Source of the DNA: Candidatus Dechloromonas phosphoritropha
GTDB lineage: Bacteria > Pseudomonadota > Gammaproteobacteria > Burkholderiales > Rhodocyclaceae
Assembly: GCA_016722705.1 (NCBI GenBank)
Contig: JADKGN010000004.1
Coordinates: 2,356,001-2,420,000 of the forward strand
Direction: 5' to 3'
Length of the DNA stretch: 64,000 nt
Shown: positions 8,473-15,699 of the stretch, piece by piece
Layout: the number at the start of each line of letters is the position of its first letter
How positions within the stretch are numbered: the stretch's first letter is position 1
Program-made: the position numbers and the translations under genes
The notes under the pieces: model-generated
What the model saw: the letters and a program-made list of their open reading frames with translations, nothing else
The model's database searches: none
Told to the model about the DNA's origin: nothing

Positions 8473-10443
8473 ATGATCAAGGCAACAGACACTGTCAAGG
8501 AAGCCCCAAAGGCTCGTATCAGTAAGGCCAAGGAGAAGGCCGCAGAAAAGGCGCTGCTCCAGGGCGCACTGACCGAAACTCCCGCCCCCCTTGACGCCGA
8601 AGCGCGCAAGACGCGCCTGAAAAACCTGATCAAGCTGGGCAAGGAGCGGGGATTTCTCACTTACGCCGAAATCAACGACCACCTGCCGGATGACGTCGTC
8701 GATGCGGAAAGCATCGAAACGATCATCTCGACCTTTAGTGACATGAGTATCCAGGTCTTCGATGAAGCCCCGGCAGCCGAAGACCTGCTGATGTCCGATA
8801 CGGCGACCGTGGCGGCCGATGACGAGGAGGTCGAGGAGCAGGCGGAACAGGCCTTGTCTACGGTCGACTCCGAATTCGGACGCACTACCGATCCGGTGCG
8901 CATGTACATGCGCGAAATGGGTTCAGTCGAACTGCTGACCCGCGAAGGCGAGATCGAGATCGCCAAACGTATCGAGGATGGCCTCAAGCACATGGTTCAG
9001 GCCATCTCAGCCTGCCCGACGACGATCGCAAATATCATCGAGATGGCGGCGAAGGTCGAAGCCGATGAAATGCGCATCGACGAACTGGTTGATGGGCTGA
9101 TCGACCTCAACGCCACCGTATCTGCACCCAATGCGGACCTGCCGGAAGATATCGAGGAGGAGGAAGAAGAGAGCGACGAAGACAGCGATGGCGGCGCCGG
9201 CGCCGTATCCGCTTCGATGCTGCGACTGAAGACTGATGCCCTGGAGCGCTTTGCCACCATCCAGGCCCTGCATGTCCGGATGCAGAAGTCACTGGTCGGC
9301 AAGGGTTCGCAGGACAAGACCTACCTCAAGATCCGGCAGCAGATTACCGACGAGCTGATGAACATCCGCTTCACTTCGCGCTCGATCGAGCGACTCTGCG
9401 ACAGCGTGCGCGGCATGGTTGAACTGGTGCGCGGCTCGGAACGCAAGATTCAGCAAATCTGCGTCGACAAGGTCAAGATGCCACGCGCGCATTTCATCCA
9501 GGTTTTTCCGGGCAGCGAAGTGAATCTCGACTGGGTCGATGTCGAGATCGCCGCGGCACCCAAGACCTACGTCGCCATCCTGACCCGCAACGCACCCGCG
9601 ATCAAGGAAGAGCAGAAAAAGCTGCTCGCCCTGCAGGAACACATCGGCATTCCGCTCAAGGATCTCAAGGACATCAACAAGCAAATGTCTACCGGCGAGG
9701 CCAAGGCCCGGCGCGCCAAGCGCGAAATGACCGAGGCCAACCTGCGCCTGGTCATCTCGATCGCCAAGAAATATACCAATCGCGGCCTGCAGTTCCTTGA
9801 TCTGATCCAGGAAGGCAACATCGGCCTGATGAAAGCGGTGGACAAGTTCGAATACCGTCGCGGCTACAAGTTCTCGACCTACGCCACATGGTGGATTCGC
9901 CAGGCGATCACCCGTTCCATCGCCGACCAGGCGCGGACCATCCGCATTCCGGTGCACATGATCGAGACGATCAACAAGATGAACCGGATCAGCCGTCAGA
10001 TTCTGCAGGAAACCGGCGCCGAGCCTGATCCGGCGACGCTGGCCAAGAAGATGGACATGCCCGAGGAGAAGATCCGCAAGATCATGAAAATTTCCAAGGA
10101 ACCGATCTCGATGGAGACCCCGATCGGTGACGATGACGATTCTCATCTCGGCGACTTTATCGAGGACCAGCACACCCTGGCCCCGGCCGACGCGGCGATG
10201 TACTCGAGCCTGCGCGGTGTAACCAAGGATATTCTGGATACGCTGACCACGCGCGAAGCCAAGGTTCTACGCATGCGCTTCGGCATCGAAATGAACACCG
10301 ACCACACGCTGGAGGAAGTTGGCAAGCAATTCGACGTCACCCGTGAGCGCATCCGCCAGATCGAGGCCAAGGCTCTGCGCAAGCTGCGACACCCGAGCCG
10401 ATCGGACAAGCTGCGCAGCTTCATCGACAGCAGCGGCAACTAA
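8473..10443 (+). CDS. rpoD: RNA polymerase primary sigma factor RpoD (sigma-70)
   Basis: The housekeeping sigma factor, 656 residues. Region 1.1 is preceded by an Ala/Lys-rich N-terminus. Region 1.2 (TDPVRMYMREMGSVELLTR) and an acidic non-conserved insert (about residues 220-240, rich in Glu and Asp) follow. Region 2 contains NLRLVISIAKKYTNRGLQFL and the -10-reading block EYRRGYKFSTYATWWIRQAI. Region 3 contains HMIETINKMNR. Region 4 ends with GKQFDVTRERIRQIEAKALR. The gene ends 6 bp before a tRNA. It is the last gene of the rpsU-dnaG-rpoD cluster and also has its own likely promoter. Confidence 0.98.
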   Translation: MIKATDTVKEAPKARISKAKEKAAEKALLQGALTETPAPLDAEARKTRLKNLIKLGKERGFLTYAEINDHLPDDVVDAESIETIISTFSDMSIQVFDEAPAAEDLLMSDTATVAADDEEVEEQAEQALSTVDSEFGRTTDPVRMYMREMGSVELLTREGEIEIAKRIEDGLKHMVQAISACPTTIANIIEMAAKVEADEMRIDELVDGLIDLNATVSAPNADLPEDIEEEEEESDEDSDGGAGAVSASMLRLKTDALERFATIQALHVRMQKSLVGKGSQDKTYLKIRQQITDELMNIRFTSRSIERLCDSVRGMVELVRGSERKIQQICVDKVKMPRAHFIQVFPGSEVNLDWVDVEIAAAPKTYVAILTRNAPAIKEEQKKLLALQEHIGIPLKDLKDINKQMSTGEAKARRAKREMTEANLRLVISIAKKYTNRGLQFLDLIQEGNIGLMKAVDKFEYRRGYKFSTYATWWIRQAITRSIADQARTIRIPVHMIETINKMNRISRQILQETGAEPDPATLAKKMDMPEEKIRKIMKISKEPISMETPIGDDDDSHLGDFIEDQHTLAPADAAMYSSLRGVTKDILDTLTTREAKVLRMRFGIEMNTDHTLEEVGKQFDVTRERIRQIEAKALRKLRHPSRSDKLRSFIDSSGN

Positions 10444-10449
10444 CTTGAC

Positions 10450-10526
10450 GGGCCTGTAGCTCAGTTGGTCAGAGCAGAGGACTCATAATCCTTTGGTCCA
10501 GGGTTCAAGTCCCTGCGGGCCCACCA
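10450..10526 (+). tRNA. tRNA with CAT anticodon, probably tRNA-Ile2 (lysidine type)
   Basis: A 77-nt cloverleaf with CCA encoded. The acceptor arm GGGCCTG pairs with CGGGCCC (one T-G wobble), the D-arm is GCTC/GAGC, the anticodon stem GAGGA/TCCTT encloses CTCATAA, and the T-loop is GTTCAAG. The anticodon CAT could be elongator Met or Ile2, in which C34 becomes lysidine. C4-G69 and C5-G68 pairs, which I recall as favourable for TilS, support Ile2. It lies immediately after rpoD and is probably co-transcribed with it. Confidence 0.93.
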
Positions 10527-10597
10527 GTAAATCAAGCAGCAGGCCAGTTCATCGGCCTCTTGCTCCACGCACCACCGTCTTCAGAAAGGAGTTTCAA

Positions 10598-10861
10598 ATG
10601 CACACTTCCGAGGTTTATGAGTACCTGAAGAAACACGGCCAACTGCTGGACCTTGAGATTGCGGCGGCCACCGGCATTTCTCTGGATGAGGTGCGGACAT
10701 CCCTTTCCGAACTGTCGGCGCAGGGCGATATTTCCCGGTGCAGCGTCACTAGTTACGCCAGCGGCACGCCCGTGGAAGGCTTCCAGTGCCGGATTGCCGG
10801 GTATATTCCGCGCCCCGCACCCGGCAGGAAGCCGGGGGTTACTCCGAAGGCAACCACGTAA
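10598..10861 (+). CDS. Small winged-helix DNA-binding protein
   Basis: The ATG at 10598 follows AAAGGAG by about 6 nt and gives 87 residues. Residues 1-55 form a predicted winged helix: MHTSEVYEYLKKHGQ, DLEIAAATGISLDEVRTSLS as the helix-turn-helix, and ELSAQGDISRCSVTSYASG as the wing. The C-terminus is Pro/Arg-rich and ends in APGRKPGVTPKATT, which may bind DNA non-specifically. Upstream starts overlapping the tRNA were rejected. A terminator hairpin follows. Codons 34 onward are repeated as a frameshifted copy about 1.95 kb downstream. Its targets are unknown. Confidence 0.8.
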   Translation: MHTSEVYEYLKKHGQLLDLEIAAATGISLDEVRTSLSELSAQGDISRCSVTSYASGTPVEGFQCRIAGYIPRPAPGRKPGVTPKATT

Positions 10862-10891
10862 CCGATGCGGTCAGGCAGTTGAGCCAGCATG

Positions 10892-10916
10892 AAGCCATCC
10901 TTCGGGGTGGCTTTTT
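10892..10916 (+). terminator. Terminator after the winged-helix gene
   Basis: AAGCCATCC (10892-10900), a TTCG tetraloop and GGGTGGCTT (10905-10913) make a 9-bp stem with one T-G pair, followed by TTT. A decayed version of the same hairpin (GGCCATCC-TTCG-GTGTGGCTT) follows the pseudogene copy near 12846-12866. Confidence 0.8.
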
Positions 10917-10977
10917 GCTTTATTGGCCCAGGATTACCATCCGATCCCATGACCATCGAAATCGCCAAAGAAGCCCC

Positions 10978-11196
10978 ATGCACAAGCTGATCATAGCCCC
11001 GTTTATTGCCTACCTCACCAGGCTTCGCTTTCCGGTCCTGTTCGGCATTACCGCCGTGCTGTTCGTTCTCGACTCTTTCATCCCGGATATGATTCCTTTC
11101 GTGGATGAGATCCTGCTGGGTCTGGGTGCGGCACTTCTGGGGAGTTGGAAGAAGCGAAAGGACTCGAACCCGCCAAACGATCAGTCTGGTCAATAG
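10978..11196 (+). CDS. Small membrane protein, DUF6116-like
   Basis: The ATG at 10978 gives 72 residues. The middle part (RFPVLFGITAVLFVLDSFIP, then DMIPFVDEILLGLGAALLGSW) forms two hydrophobic segments joined by a short Pro/Asp turn. The C-terminus is KKRKDSNPPNDQSGQ, probably cytoplasmic. It resembles a family I recall being annotated DUF6116 (about 70 residues, inner membrane, unknown role); that assignment is from memory. A longer in-frame opening to 10786 overlaps the winged-helix gene and was rejected. Confidence 0.7.
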   Translation: MHKLIIAPFIAYLTRLRFPVLFGITAVLFVLDSFIPDMIPFVDEILLGLGAALLGSWKKRKDSNPPNDQSGQ

Positions 11197-11257
11197 GGGC
11201 AGCCAAGGCACTGCTGCAACCGTACACAGGCAGACACACATTGTTGCAAGCCGTTAC

Positions 11258-11286
11258 TTGAGTTGCCGCAGTTGGACCGGTATCTT
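11258..11286 (+). promoter_or_regulatory. Promoter of candidate sRNA copy 1
   Basis: TTGAGT (11258-11263) and TATCTT (11281-11286) are spaced by exactly 17 bp. The second copy has TTGTGT (13187-13192) and the identical TATCTT (13210-13215), also with 17 bp. The block just upstream (TGTTGCAA-n-CCGT-n-ACTTG, 11241-11260) is also conserved between the copies and may be an activator or UP-like site. Confidence 0.6.
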
Positions 11287-11292
11287 GCATTC

Positions 11293-11395
11293 ATGCGCTG
11301 ACCAGACATCAGCCTAGACGGCCACCTCTCCCCCTCCCCCTGAGCCGGCCGTCTTGAAAGCCTCGCACTCCCCCCTAGTGCGGGGCTTTCGCCTT
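11293..11395 (+). ncRNA. Candidate structured small RNA, copy 1
   Basis: A roughly 100-nt element lies between the conserved promoter and a strong hairpin. Stem 1 pairs GACGGCC (11317-11323) with GGCCGTC (11347-11353) around a C-rich loop (CTCTCCCCCTCCCCC, 11326-11340). Stem 2 is 13 bp (11356-11368 with 11378-11390, one G-T) and is followed by a weak T-rich stretch, as expected of a terminator. No plausible ORF or start site is associated. The next gene downstream is on the opposite strand, so it is unlikely to be a 5' leader. A diverged copy lies at 13222-13325 with a compensated base pair in stem 2. A C-rich loop of this kind could pair with Shine-Dalgarno sequences. The transcript itself is an inference. 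Confidence 0.55.
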
Positions 11396-11401
11396 ATTGG
11401 G

Positions 11402-11608
11402 CTACCCCCTGTCTTTCAGAAGATCGTTGCGCTGAAACGCGATACAGAATGAAGAAGCGGTATTGGCCACCTGCGGTTCGGTATTCTGCTGGCAAGAGCC
11501 AAGTACGCTTCCGGCTGCATCGGCCGCCGATCCAATGCTCAGCATGGAATATTTGCTAGCCACCGAGCCGTCGGCTTCAACATCGATAGTCACGTAAACT
11601 TCATGCAT
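11402..11608 (-). pseudogene. Remnant of an exonuclease-like gene
   Basis: The frame encodes 68 residues from the Met at 11608. Its first part, MHEVYVTIDVEADGSV and KYSMLSIGSAA, looks like the start of a DnaQ-like 3'-5' exonuclease: an Asp and Glu after a beta strand (DVEADG), then a YSMLS segment. The rest does not continue the family, which normally exceeds 150 residues, and the frame ends at 11402 beside the sRNA element. It is probably a decayed gene. An intact small protein cannot be ruled out. Confidence 0.45.
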
Positions 11609-11626
11609 TCCCACCCTTGGTCTGGA

Positions 11627-12406
11627 TCAGTTCCCGTCGCTCCCAACTTTTGCTCGCGCCAGAAGCGGTGCAACAAGGTCCATGGGCAAGGGAAACACGA
11701 TAGTGCTGTTCTTGTCCGCGCCGATCACCGTAAGGGTTTCCAAATAGCGCAGCAAAATTGCCTGGGGTTCTTGGGCGAGTATTTGTGCAGCCTGAAATAG
11801 CTTTTCAGATGCCTGCAATTCTCCTTCAGCGTGAATCACTTTGGCACGCCGCTCGCGTTCCGCCTCGGCTTGCCTGGCGATCGCCCGAATCATTGATTCG
11901 GTCAGGTCCACTTGCTTGATCTCGACATTGGAAACCTTGATTCCCCAAGAGTCGGTTTGTGCATCCAGGGCTTGCTGAATGTCCGTATTGAGCTTCTCGC
12001 GCTCGGCCAGCATGTCGTCCAGTTGGTGCTTGCCCAATACAGAACGCAGCATCGTCTGTGCCAATTGGCTGGTGGCGTTGAGGTAGTCGACGACCTGAAT
12101 GATCGCCTTTTCCGGATCGATGACGCGTAAATAGACGACCGCGCTGACTTTTACCGAAACGTTGTCACGTGAAATGACATCCTGCGTTGGCACCTCCAGA
12201 ACCACCGTACGCAGATCCACCCTGACTGCCTTCTGTATCACCGGGATGATGATGACAAGCCCTGGGCCCTTCACCTTCCAGAAGCGACCCAAGGTGAAGA
12301 CAACGCCACGTTCGTACTCACGGAAAATGCGGATTGCCGAAGAGAAGAACAAGGCGGACGCCAAAACCGTAAAGCCGAGCGCAAACCAACTGAGGTCCAG
12401 GAGCAT
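11627..12406 (-). CDS. SPFH/band-7 slipin-type membrane protein
   Basis: A stomatin-like protein of 259 residues. It has one N-terminal membrane helix (about residues 6-26), then the band-7 domain with IFREYERGVVFTLGRFWKVK, GLVIIIPVIQKAVRVDLR and TQDVISRDNVSVKVSAVVYL, a coiled-coil stretch rich in Glu/Arg/Ala (QAEAERERRAKVIHAEGEL), and a terminal hydrophobic segment with the usual slipin ending (NSTIVFPLPMDL). Such proteins form oligomers at the inner membrane and are often paired with a NfeD protease partner; no nfeD is seen here. AAGGAA precedes the ATG at 12406. Confidence 0.92.
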   Translation of the reverse strand: MLLDLSWFALGFTVLASALFFSSAIRIFREYERGVVFTLGRFWKVKGPGLVIIIPVIQKAVRVDLRTVVLEVPTQDVISRDNVSVKVSAVVYLRVIDPEKAIIQVVDYLNATSQLAQTMLRSVLGKHQLDDMLAEREKLNTDIQQALDAQTDSWGIKVSNVEIKQVDLTESMIRAIARQAEAERERRAKVIHAEGELQASEKLFQAAQILAQEPQAILLRYLETLTVIGADKNSTIVFPLPMDLVAPLLARAKVGSDGN

Positions 12407-12652
12407 TTTGTGTTTCCTTTGTTCTGAGGTAGTTCAGCGGCGCGGGGCTCGAGAACTGCCGCCACTGCCGGTAGTCGATCGACCCCGTATTCGATAGAGT
12501 ATCAGGTAATTACAAGTTCCTTGCCTTCTTGAACCAGTAGCTGTGATTGGGCACCAGCGCTCAGCGCTTAGCGGGAACACCGCCCCTGACACCTGGAAGG
12601 CTTTCGCCAAAGGCTGTGGGCCAAGGCGGAACTACGGAAATGCCGTAAGGGA

Positions 12653-12815
12653 ATCCCTTTCGGAACTGTCGGCGCAGGGCGACATCTCCCGGTGCAGCGT
12701 CCCAGTTACGCCAGCGGCACGCCCGTGGAAGGCTTCCAGTGCCGGATTGCCGGGTATATTCCGCGCCCCGCGCCCGGCAGGAAGCCGGGGGTTACTCCGA
12801 AGGCAACCACGTAAC
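12653..12815 (+). pseudogene. Frameshifted partial copy of the winged-helix gene
   Basis: Bases 12653-12815 repeat 10699-10862 with only a handful of differences (roughly 96 percent identical by eye). One base is lost where copy 1 reads GTCACTAGTT and copy 2 reads GTCCCAGTT, which throws the reading frame out after the CSV codons. The first third of the gene, including its start and ribosome-binding site, is absent. It is therefore a non-functional duplicate. A weakened copy of the terminator hairpin follows at about 12846-12866. Confidence 0.85.
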
Positions 12816-12885
12816 AACTGGTGCCGCGCGGATAAGCAGGCCTGAGGCCATCCTTCGGTGTGGCTTACTGTTTTTTTTGGTCGGT

Positions 12886-13005
12886 TCACTCCCGTTTGGC
12901 GCGGATCCGCCGGGCCGCCCGAATTGCCATGGGCGCAAGCAGCAACAGTCCGCCAGGAAGGACAATTGCGGCAATCCAGAACAAAGTGGTGCGAATTAGG
13001 CTCAT
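12886..13005 (-). CDS. 39-residue single-pass membrane protein
   Basis: An ATG at 13005 with GGGAGA about 9 nt upstream opens a 39-codon frame. It starts MSLIRTTLFWIAAIVLPGGL, continues through a long hydrophobic stretch to about residue 27, and ends in a strongly basic tail (RAARRIRAKRE). This is a typical small inner-membrane protein with positive residues inside. It sits between the winged-helix pseudogene and sRNA copy 2. I recognise no family, and coding status rests on the ribosome-binding site and composition. Confidence 0.5.
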   Translation of the reverse strand: MSLIRTTLFWIAAIVLPGGLLLLAPMAIRAARRIRAKRE

Positions 13006-13186
13006 GGGATGCATTCTCCCATTTGGATGTCAGGCGCCGCGTGAGATCGATCACGGTCAACACGAATCTGTGACTCAGGTGATACAGGCAAGGGCAATTT
13101 TTCATGCACGCCTTTCGCCTTTATCGCGCGGTGTCGGAAACTTATTGCCAATAAGGCGACTGACACGCACTGTTGCAATCCGTCAC

Positions 13187-13215
13187 TTGTGTTGACGAGG
13201 TTGCGCAGGTATCTT
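13187..13215 (+). promoter_or_regulatory. Promoter of candidate sRNA copy 2
   Basis: TTGTGT (13187-13192), a 17-bp spacer and TATCTT (13210-13215) match the promoter of copy 1 in hexamers and spacing, and the block upstream (TGTTGCAA-n-CCGT-n-ACTTG, 13171-13189) is also shared. Confidence 0.55.
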
Positions 13216-13221
13216 GAACTC

Positions 13222-13325
13222 ATGCATTGATCCCCCGTCAGCCCGAGCGGCCCACCTCTCCCCCTTCCCCGACACTGTCCGTCTTGAATGCCTCGTACTT
13301 CCTCCGGTGCTGGGCATTCGTTCTA
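13222..13325 (+). ncRNA. Candidate structured small RNA, copy 2
   Basis: This is the diverged sibling of 11293-11395. Stem 1 is shorter: GA-CGG (13245-13250, one bulged G) pairs with CCGTC (13279-13283) around the C-rich loop (CCCACCTCTCCCCC region, 13251-13270). Stem 2 pairs 13286-13298 with 13307-13319. It has one mismatch, but its fourth pair is T-A where copy 1 has A-T, a compensated change. A T-rich stretch (TTCTATTT) follows. A same-strand gene begins at 13464, so a 5'-leader role is possible for this copy alone. Confidence 0.5.
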
Positions 13326-13463
13326 TTTGTCGGCAGTTGCATTCCGCGACATTTTCTCCGGCCGTTCCACCTTTCGCGCTAACATTACCGCGCTGGCCCG
13401 GGTAATCAGGACAGGCACTCAACTTCGCACCAGCCGAATAACCTCAAGGCAACTGATCAAACC

Positions 13464-13871
13464 ATGCTCGACAATTTGACGCCCTTTCTTCTGCAATGGG
13501 CGCTTTCGGCGCTCACGCTCTGGATGGCAAGCCACGTGTTTGGTGGTATCCGCTTCGCCAATACCTCGTCGTTAATCGTCTCTGCGCTACTGCTTGGGTT
13601 CGTGAATGCAGTCATAAGACCCATCCTAATCGTTCTCACGCTGCCATTGACGGTGATCACCCTTGGCCTGTTCCTTCTGGTCATCAATGCGCTGATGTTG
13701 CTGTTGGTATCGGCCGTGGTTCCGGGTTTCAAGATCTCCGGGTTCTGGACGGCTTTCTTCGCTGGCATATTCATCGCAGTCCTGAGCTTGGCGCTGGGGG
13801 CGCTGCTGCCTGGCAACGAGGCATCGTGGTATCGAATTCCGCACACTCAAGGAAACACTGTGTGGCTCTGA
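13464..13871 (+). CDS. Phage-holin-4 (YvlD-like) family membrane protein
   Basis: 135 residues with four hydrophobic helices. The family hallmark is ALLLGFVNAVIRPILIVLTLPLTVITLGLF at about residues 41-70, followed by LVINALMLLLVSAVVPGF and a third hydrophobic block. Members are small inner-membrane proteins of unknown function that resemble phage holins but are widespread in chromosomes. The C-terminus (SWYRIPHTQGNTVWL) is unusually long and not family-like, so the true end may have been altered. It lies downstream of sRNA copy 2 and before a MAPEG gene. Confidence 0.85.
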   Translation: MLDNLTPFLLQWALSALTLWMASHVFGGIRFANTSSLIVSALLLGFVNAVIRPILIVLTLPLTVITLGLFLLVINALMLLLVSAVVPGFKISGFWTAFFAGIFIAVLSLALGALLPGNEASWYRIPHTQGNTVWL

Positions 13872-13982
13872 ATTCCCGGTCCGTTCTGTCTCTGCCCAGG
13901 GACATGGGTTGGAATCCGACCTGCCCCATGGGTGGCAATCCAGAATGGCCCGCATCTGCCTACGACGAGAGGAGATAGATTC

Positions 13983-14378
13983 ATGCCGATAGCTCATTGG
14001 TGTATCTTGGCCGTATGCCTTTTGCCGGTGCTGACCATAGGTCTGGCGAAGGCTGCCTCGGTTCTGGCGAGAGGCAGGAATGGCGAGCATTATGACAACA
14101 AGCACCCGCGCGAATGGGAGGCTCGCTTGACCGGTTGGCAGCAGCGTGCCCATGCGGCCCAGGCGAATGGGTTTGAGGCTCTGCCCTTGTTCATTGCCGC
14201 TGTAATTTTGGCGCAGCAGGCGCACGCGGATCAGGATCGTATCGATGCCCTGGCACTGTGGTTTGTTACCGCCCGCATCGTCTATGTCATTGCCTATCTG
14301 ATGAATCTTGGCACGCTTCGCTCACTGGTGTGGGCGGCCGGCTTCGCTGTAAGCGTTGCCATTCTCGCCATCGCTTGA
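13983..14378 (+). CDS. MAPEG family membrane protein
   Basis: 131 residues with four membrane helices. The start MPIAHWCILAVCLLPVLTIG, the basic loop NKHPREWEARLTGWQQRAHAAQANGFEALPLF (given here as a region, about residues 40-71) and RIVYVIAYLMNLGTLRSLVW match bacterial MAPEG proteins (membrane-associated eicosanoid and glutathione metabolism). The substrate of bacterial members is generally unknown. The ATG at 13983 is preceded by GAGAGGAG. It follows the holin-like gene on the same strand. Confidence 0.88.
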   Translation: MPIAHWCILAVCLLPVLTIGLAKAASVLARGRNGEHYDNKHPREWEARLTGWQQRAHAAQANGFEALPLFIAAVILAQQAHADQDRIDALALWFVTARIVYVIAYLMNLGTLRSLVWAAGFAVSVAILAIA

Positions 14379-15023
14379 ACGGTCCCGCGCAGGCTTGCTG
14401 GCTGTCGGCCCGCAATCGCCGGCAGCGCACCGGCAATTCAAGGCTTTGCCATCACCATGATTTCCATGCAATTGGGTCCAGCCTGGAACGGTGATTGAGG
14501 CAACCAGATCACCTTAGGCTCTACTGCCCGGGCCGCTGCTGGGATTTATCGGGCCTTATCCTCCTCGGCGACCGAATTCCGCAGTTGCGGCAATGGTGGC
14601 GATCCTGGCTACCCCGTTGGGCTTCCTCGACGACAAAGATCGAAAGATTGTTCAGGCGATAAGGCAGGACCACGCCAAGCCAATCGACAGATGATCCCAT
14701 TTTATTTAGAAGGGCATAAGACACGGCCTCGCCAGATCCGTACTCGGGCAACTCACCACAGAGTAGGGGTGCTTTGCGGATGATTCGACATCCGCGCCGA
14801 GCGCTCGGAAACATGCCGAATCAGCGGGCCGACCGTAGCCGCCCTGGATATTCACCAACGAACTCCCTCTGCCGTCGGTGCAATCTCCTTTCCAGCCTGC
14901 GGAAGATCGATCGCACCGCGGAGCAACTCACTGGGCCTGACGCTGCCTCGAAAATCCGCGTTAAGCTCCTGTCCCAGGCAAGCGGCGACTGCTCGTTTCA
15001 GGCATCGTCACAATTCGGGGTGC
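14379..15023. other. Intergenic region without a convincing gene
   Basis: About 645 bp. A minus-strand frame of 97 codons (14521-14814) and several plus-strand frames exist but have no good ribosome-binding site and rearranged-looking composition. A plus-strand stretch near 14594-14695 reads ATPLGFLDDKDRKIVQAIRQ before a stop, which looks like the tail of a decayed gene. No RNA gene or terminator was recognised. Confidence 0.4.
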
Positions 15024-15587
15024 CTAGTTGGCTTTCTTGGCAGCTTTCTTGGCCACCTTCTTGGCCTTCTTGGCCTGCGTGGCGGCTCGCCTCGCTTCCT
15101 TCTTGGCCTGCCTGGCGGCCTGCTTGGCTGCTTTGCTGGCCTGTCTGGCTTCCATCTTTTCCTGCTTAGCGGCTTGCTTGGCTGCCTTCTTGCTCACCTT
15201 GGCCTCGGTAGCCTCATCCGCCATTGCAGCGCCAGACGGTGCCGGCTTGCCAAGCGGCTGGGTAATCTTCGCGGCCTTGGCCTTAGCCAGTGCGTCAGAA
15301 AGCACCTTCTCGTTCTGCTCCTTCGTCTCGTCGAGATCGCTTCCAACCGGTGTCGACGACTTTGCTGCAATCGGTGCACTTTCAACCTTGGCCTTGATCT
15401 GTGCCGGTTCCGGAGTGACTACCGCGGCTGGCTTGGCTGCGGCTGGCTTGGCTGCGGCTGGCTTGGCTGCGGCTGGCTTGGCTGTTGCGGGTGGCGTCGC
15501 TGCTACGGCTGGTGTCGCTGCTGTGGCTGGCGTGGGGGTAACGGTAGGCTTCGCTGCGGGGGTTTCCGGTTTCAATTCTTCAGACAT
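15024..15587 (-). CDS. Alanine/lysine-rich histone-H1-like protein
   Basis: 187 residues. The N-terminal third is rich in Ala, Pro, Thr and Val, with four tandem PAAAK-type units (about residues 37-57). A short mixed segment (about 80-125) includes an acidic stretch (DLDETKEQNEKVLSDALAK). The C-terminal third is almost entirely Lys, Ala, Arg and Gln (KKAAKQAAKQEKMEARQASK and similar) and resembles bacterial H1-like proteins that bind DNA or polyanions. GAGGAGAG lies about 5 nt before the ATG. It may bind the nucleoid or polyphosphate granules; that is inferred from composition and from the two polyphosphate enzymes nearby. Confidence 0.75.
   Translation of the reverse strand: MSEELKPETPAAKPTVTPTPATAATPAVAATPPATAKPAAAKPAAAKPAAAKPAAVVTPEPAQIKAKVESAPIAAKSSTPVGSDLDETKEQNEKVLSDALAKAKAAKITQPLGKPAPSGAAMADEATEAKVSKKAAKQAAKQEKMEARQASKAAKQAARQAKKEARRAATQAKKAKKVAKKAAKKAN
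15424..15483. repeat. Four tandem 15-bp repeats inside the H1-like gene
   Basis: The unit GCGGCTGGCTTGGCT occurs four times without change at 15424, 15439, 15454 and 15469. It encodes the PAAAK-type units of the alanine/lysine-rich protein on the minus strand. Perfect identity suggests recent slippage and likely length variation between strains. Confidence 0.95.
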
Positions 15588-15699
15588 CTGCCTCTCCTCA
15601 AGAAAAAATAGACAACCCGCATGTTAGCAATTTCAGATGCAATTGGTGCGAAGTATTGGCGAGTAAAATGTTTATGACTTCAAAAAGCCGAGACACGAC

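Noticed and set aside
10493..10597. Upstream extension of the winged-helix gene into the tRNA
   Set aside because: It would begin inside the tRNA T-arm; the ATG at 10598 has a proper AAAGGAG site.
14521..14814. 97-codon minus-strand frame in the intergenic region
   Set aside because: No ribosome-binding site; the first and last thirds look like random high-GC translation. Kept only as a mention of possible gene decay.
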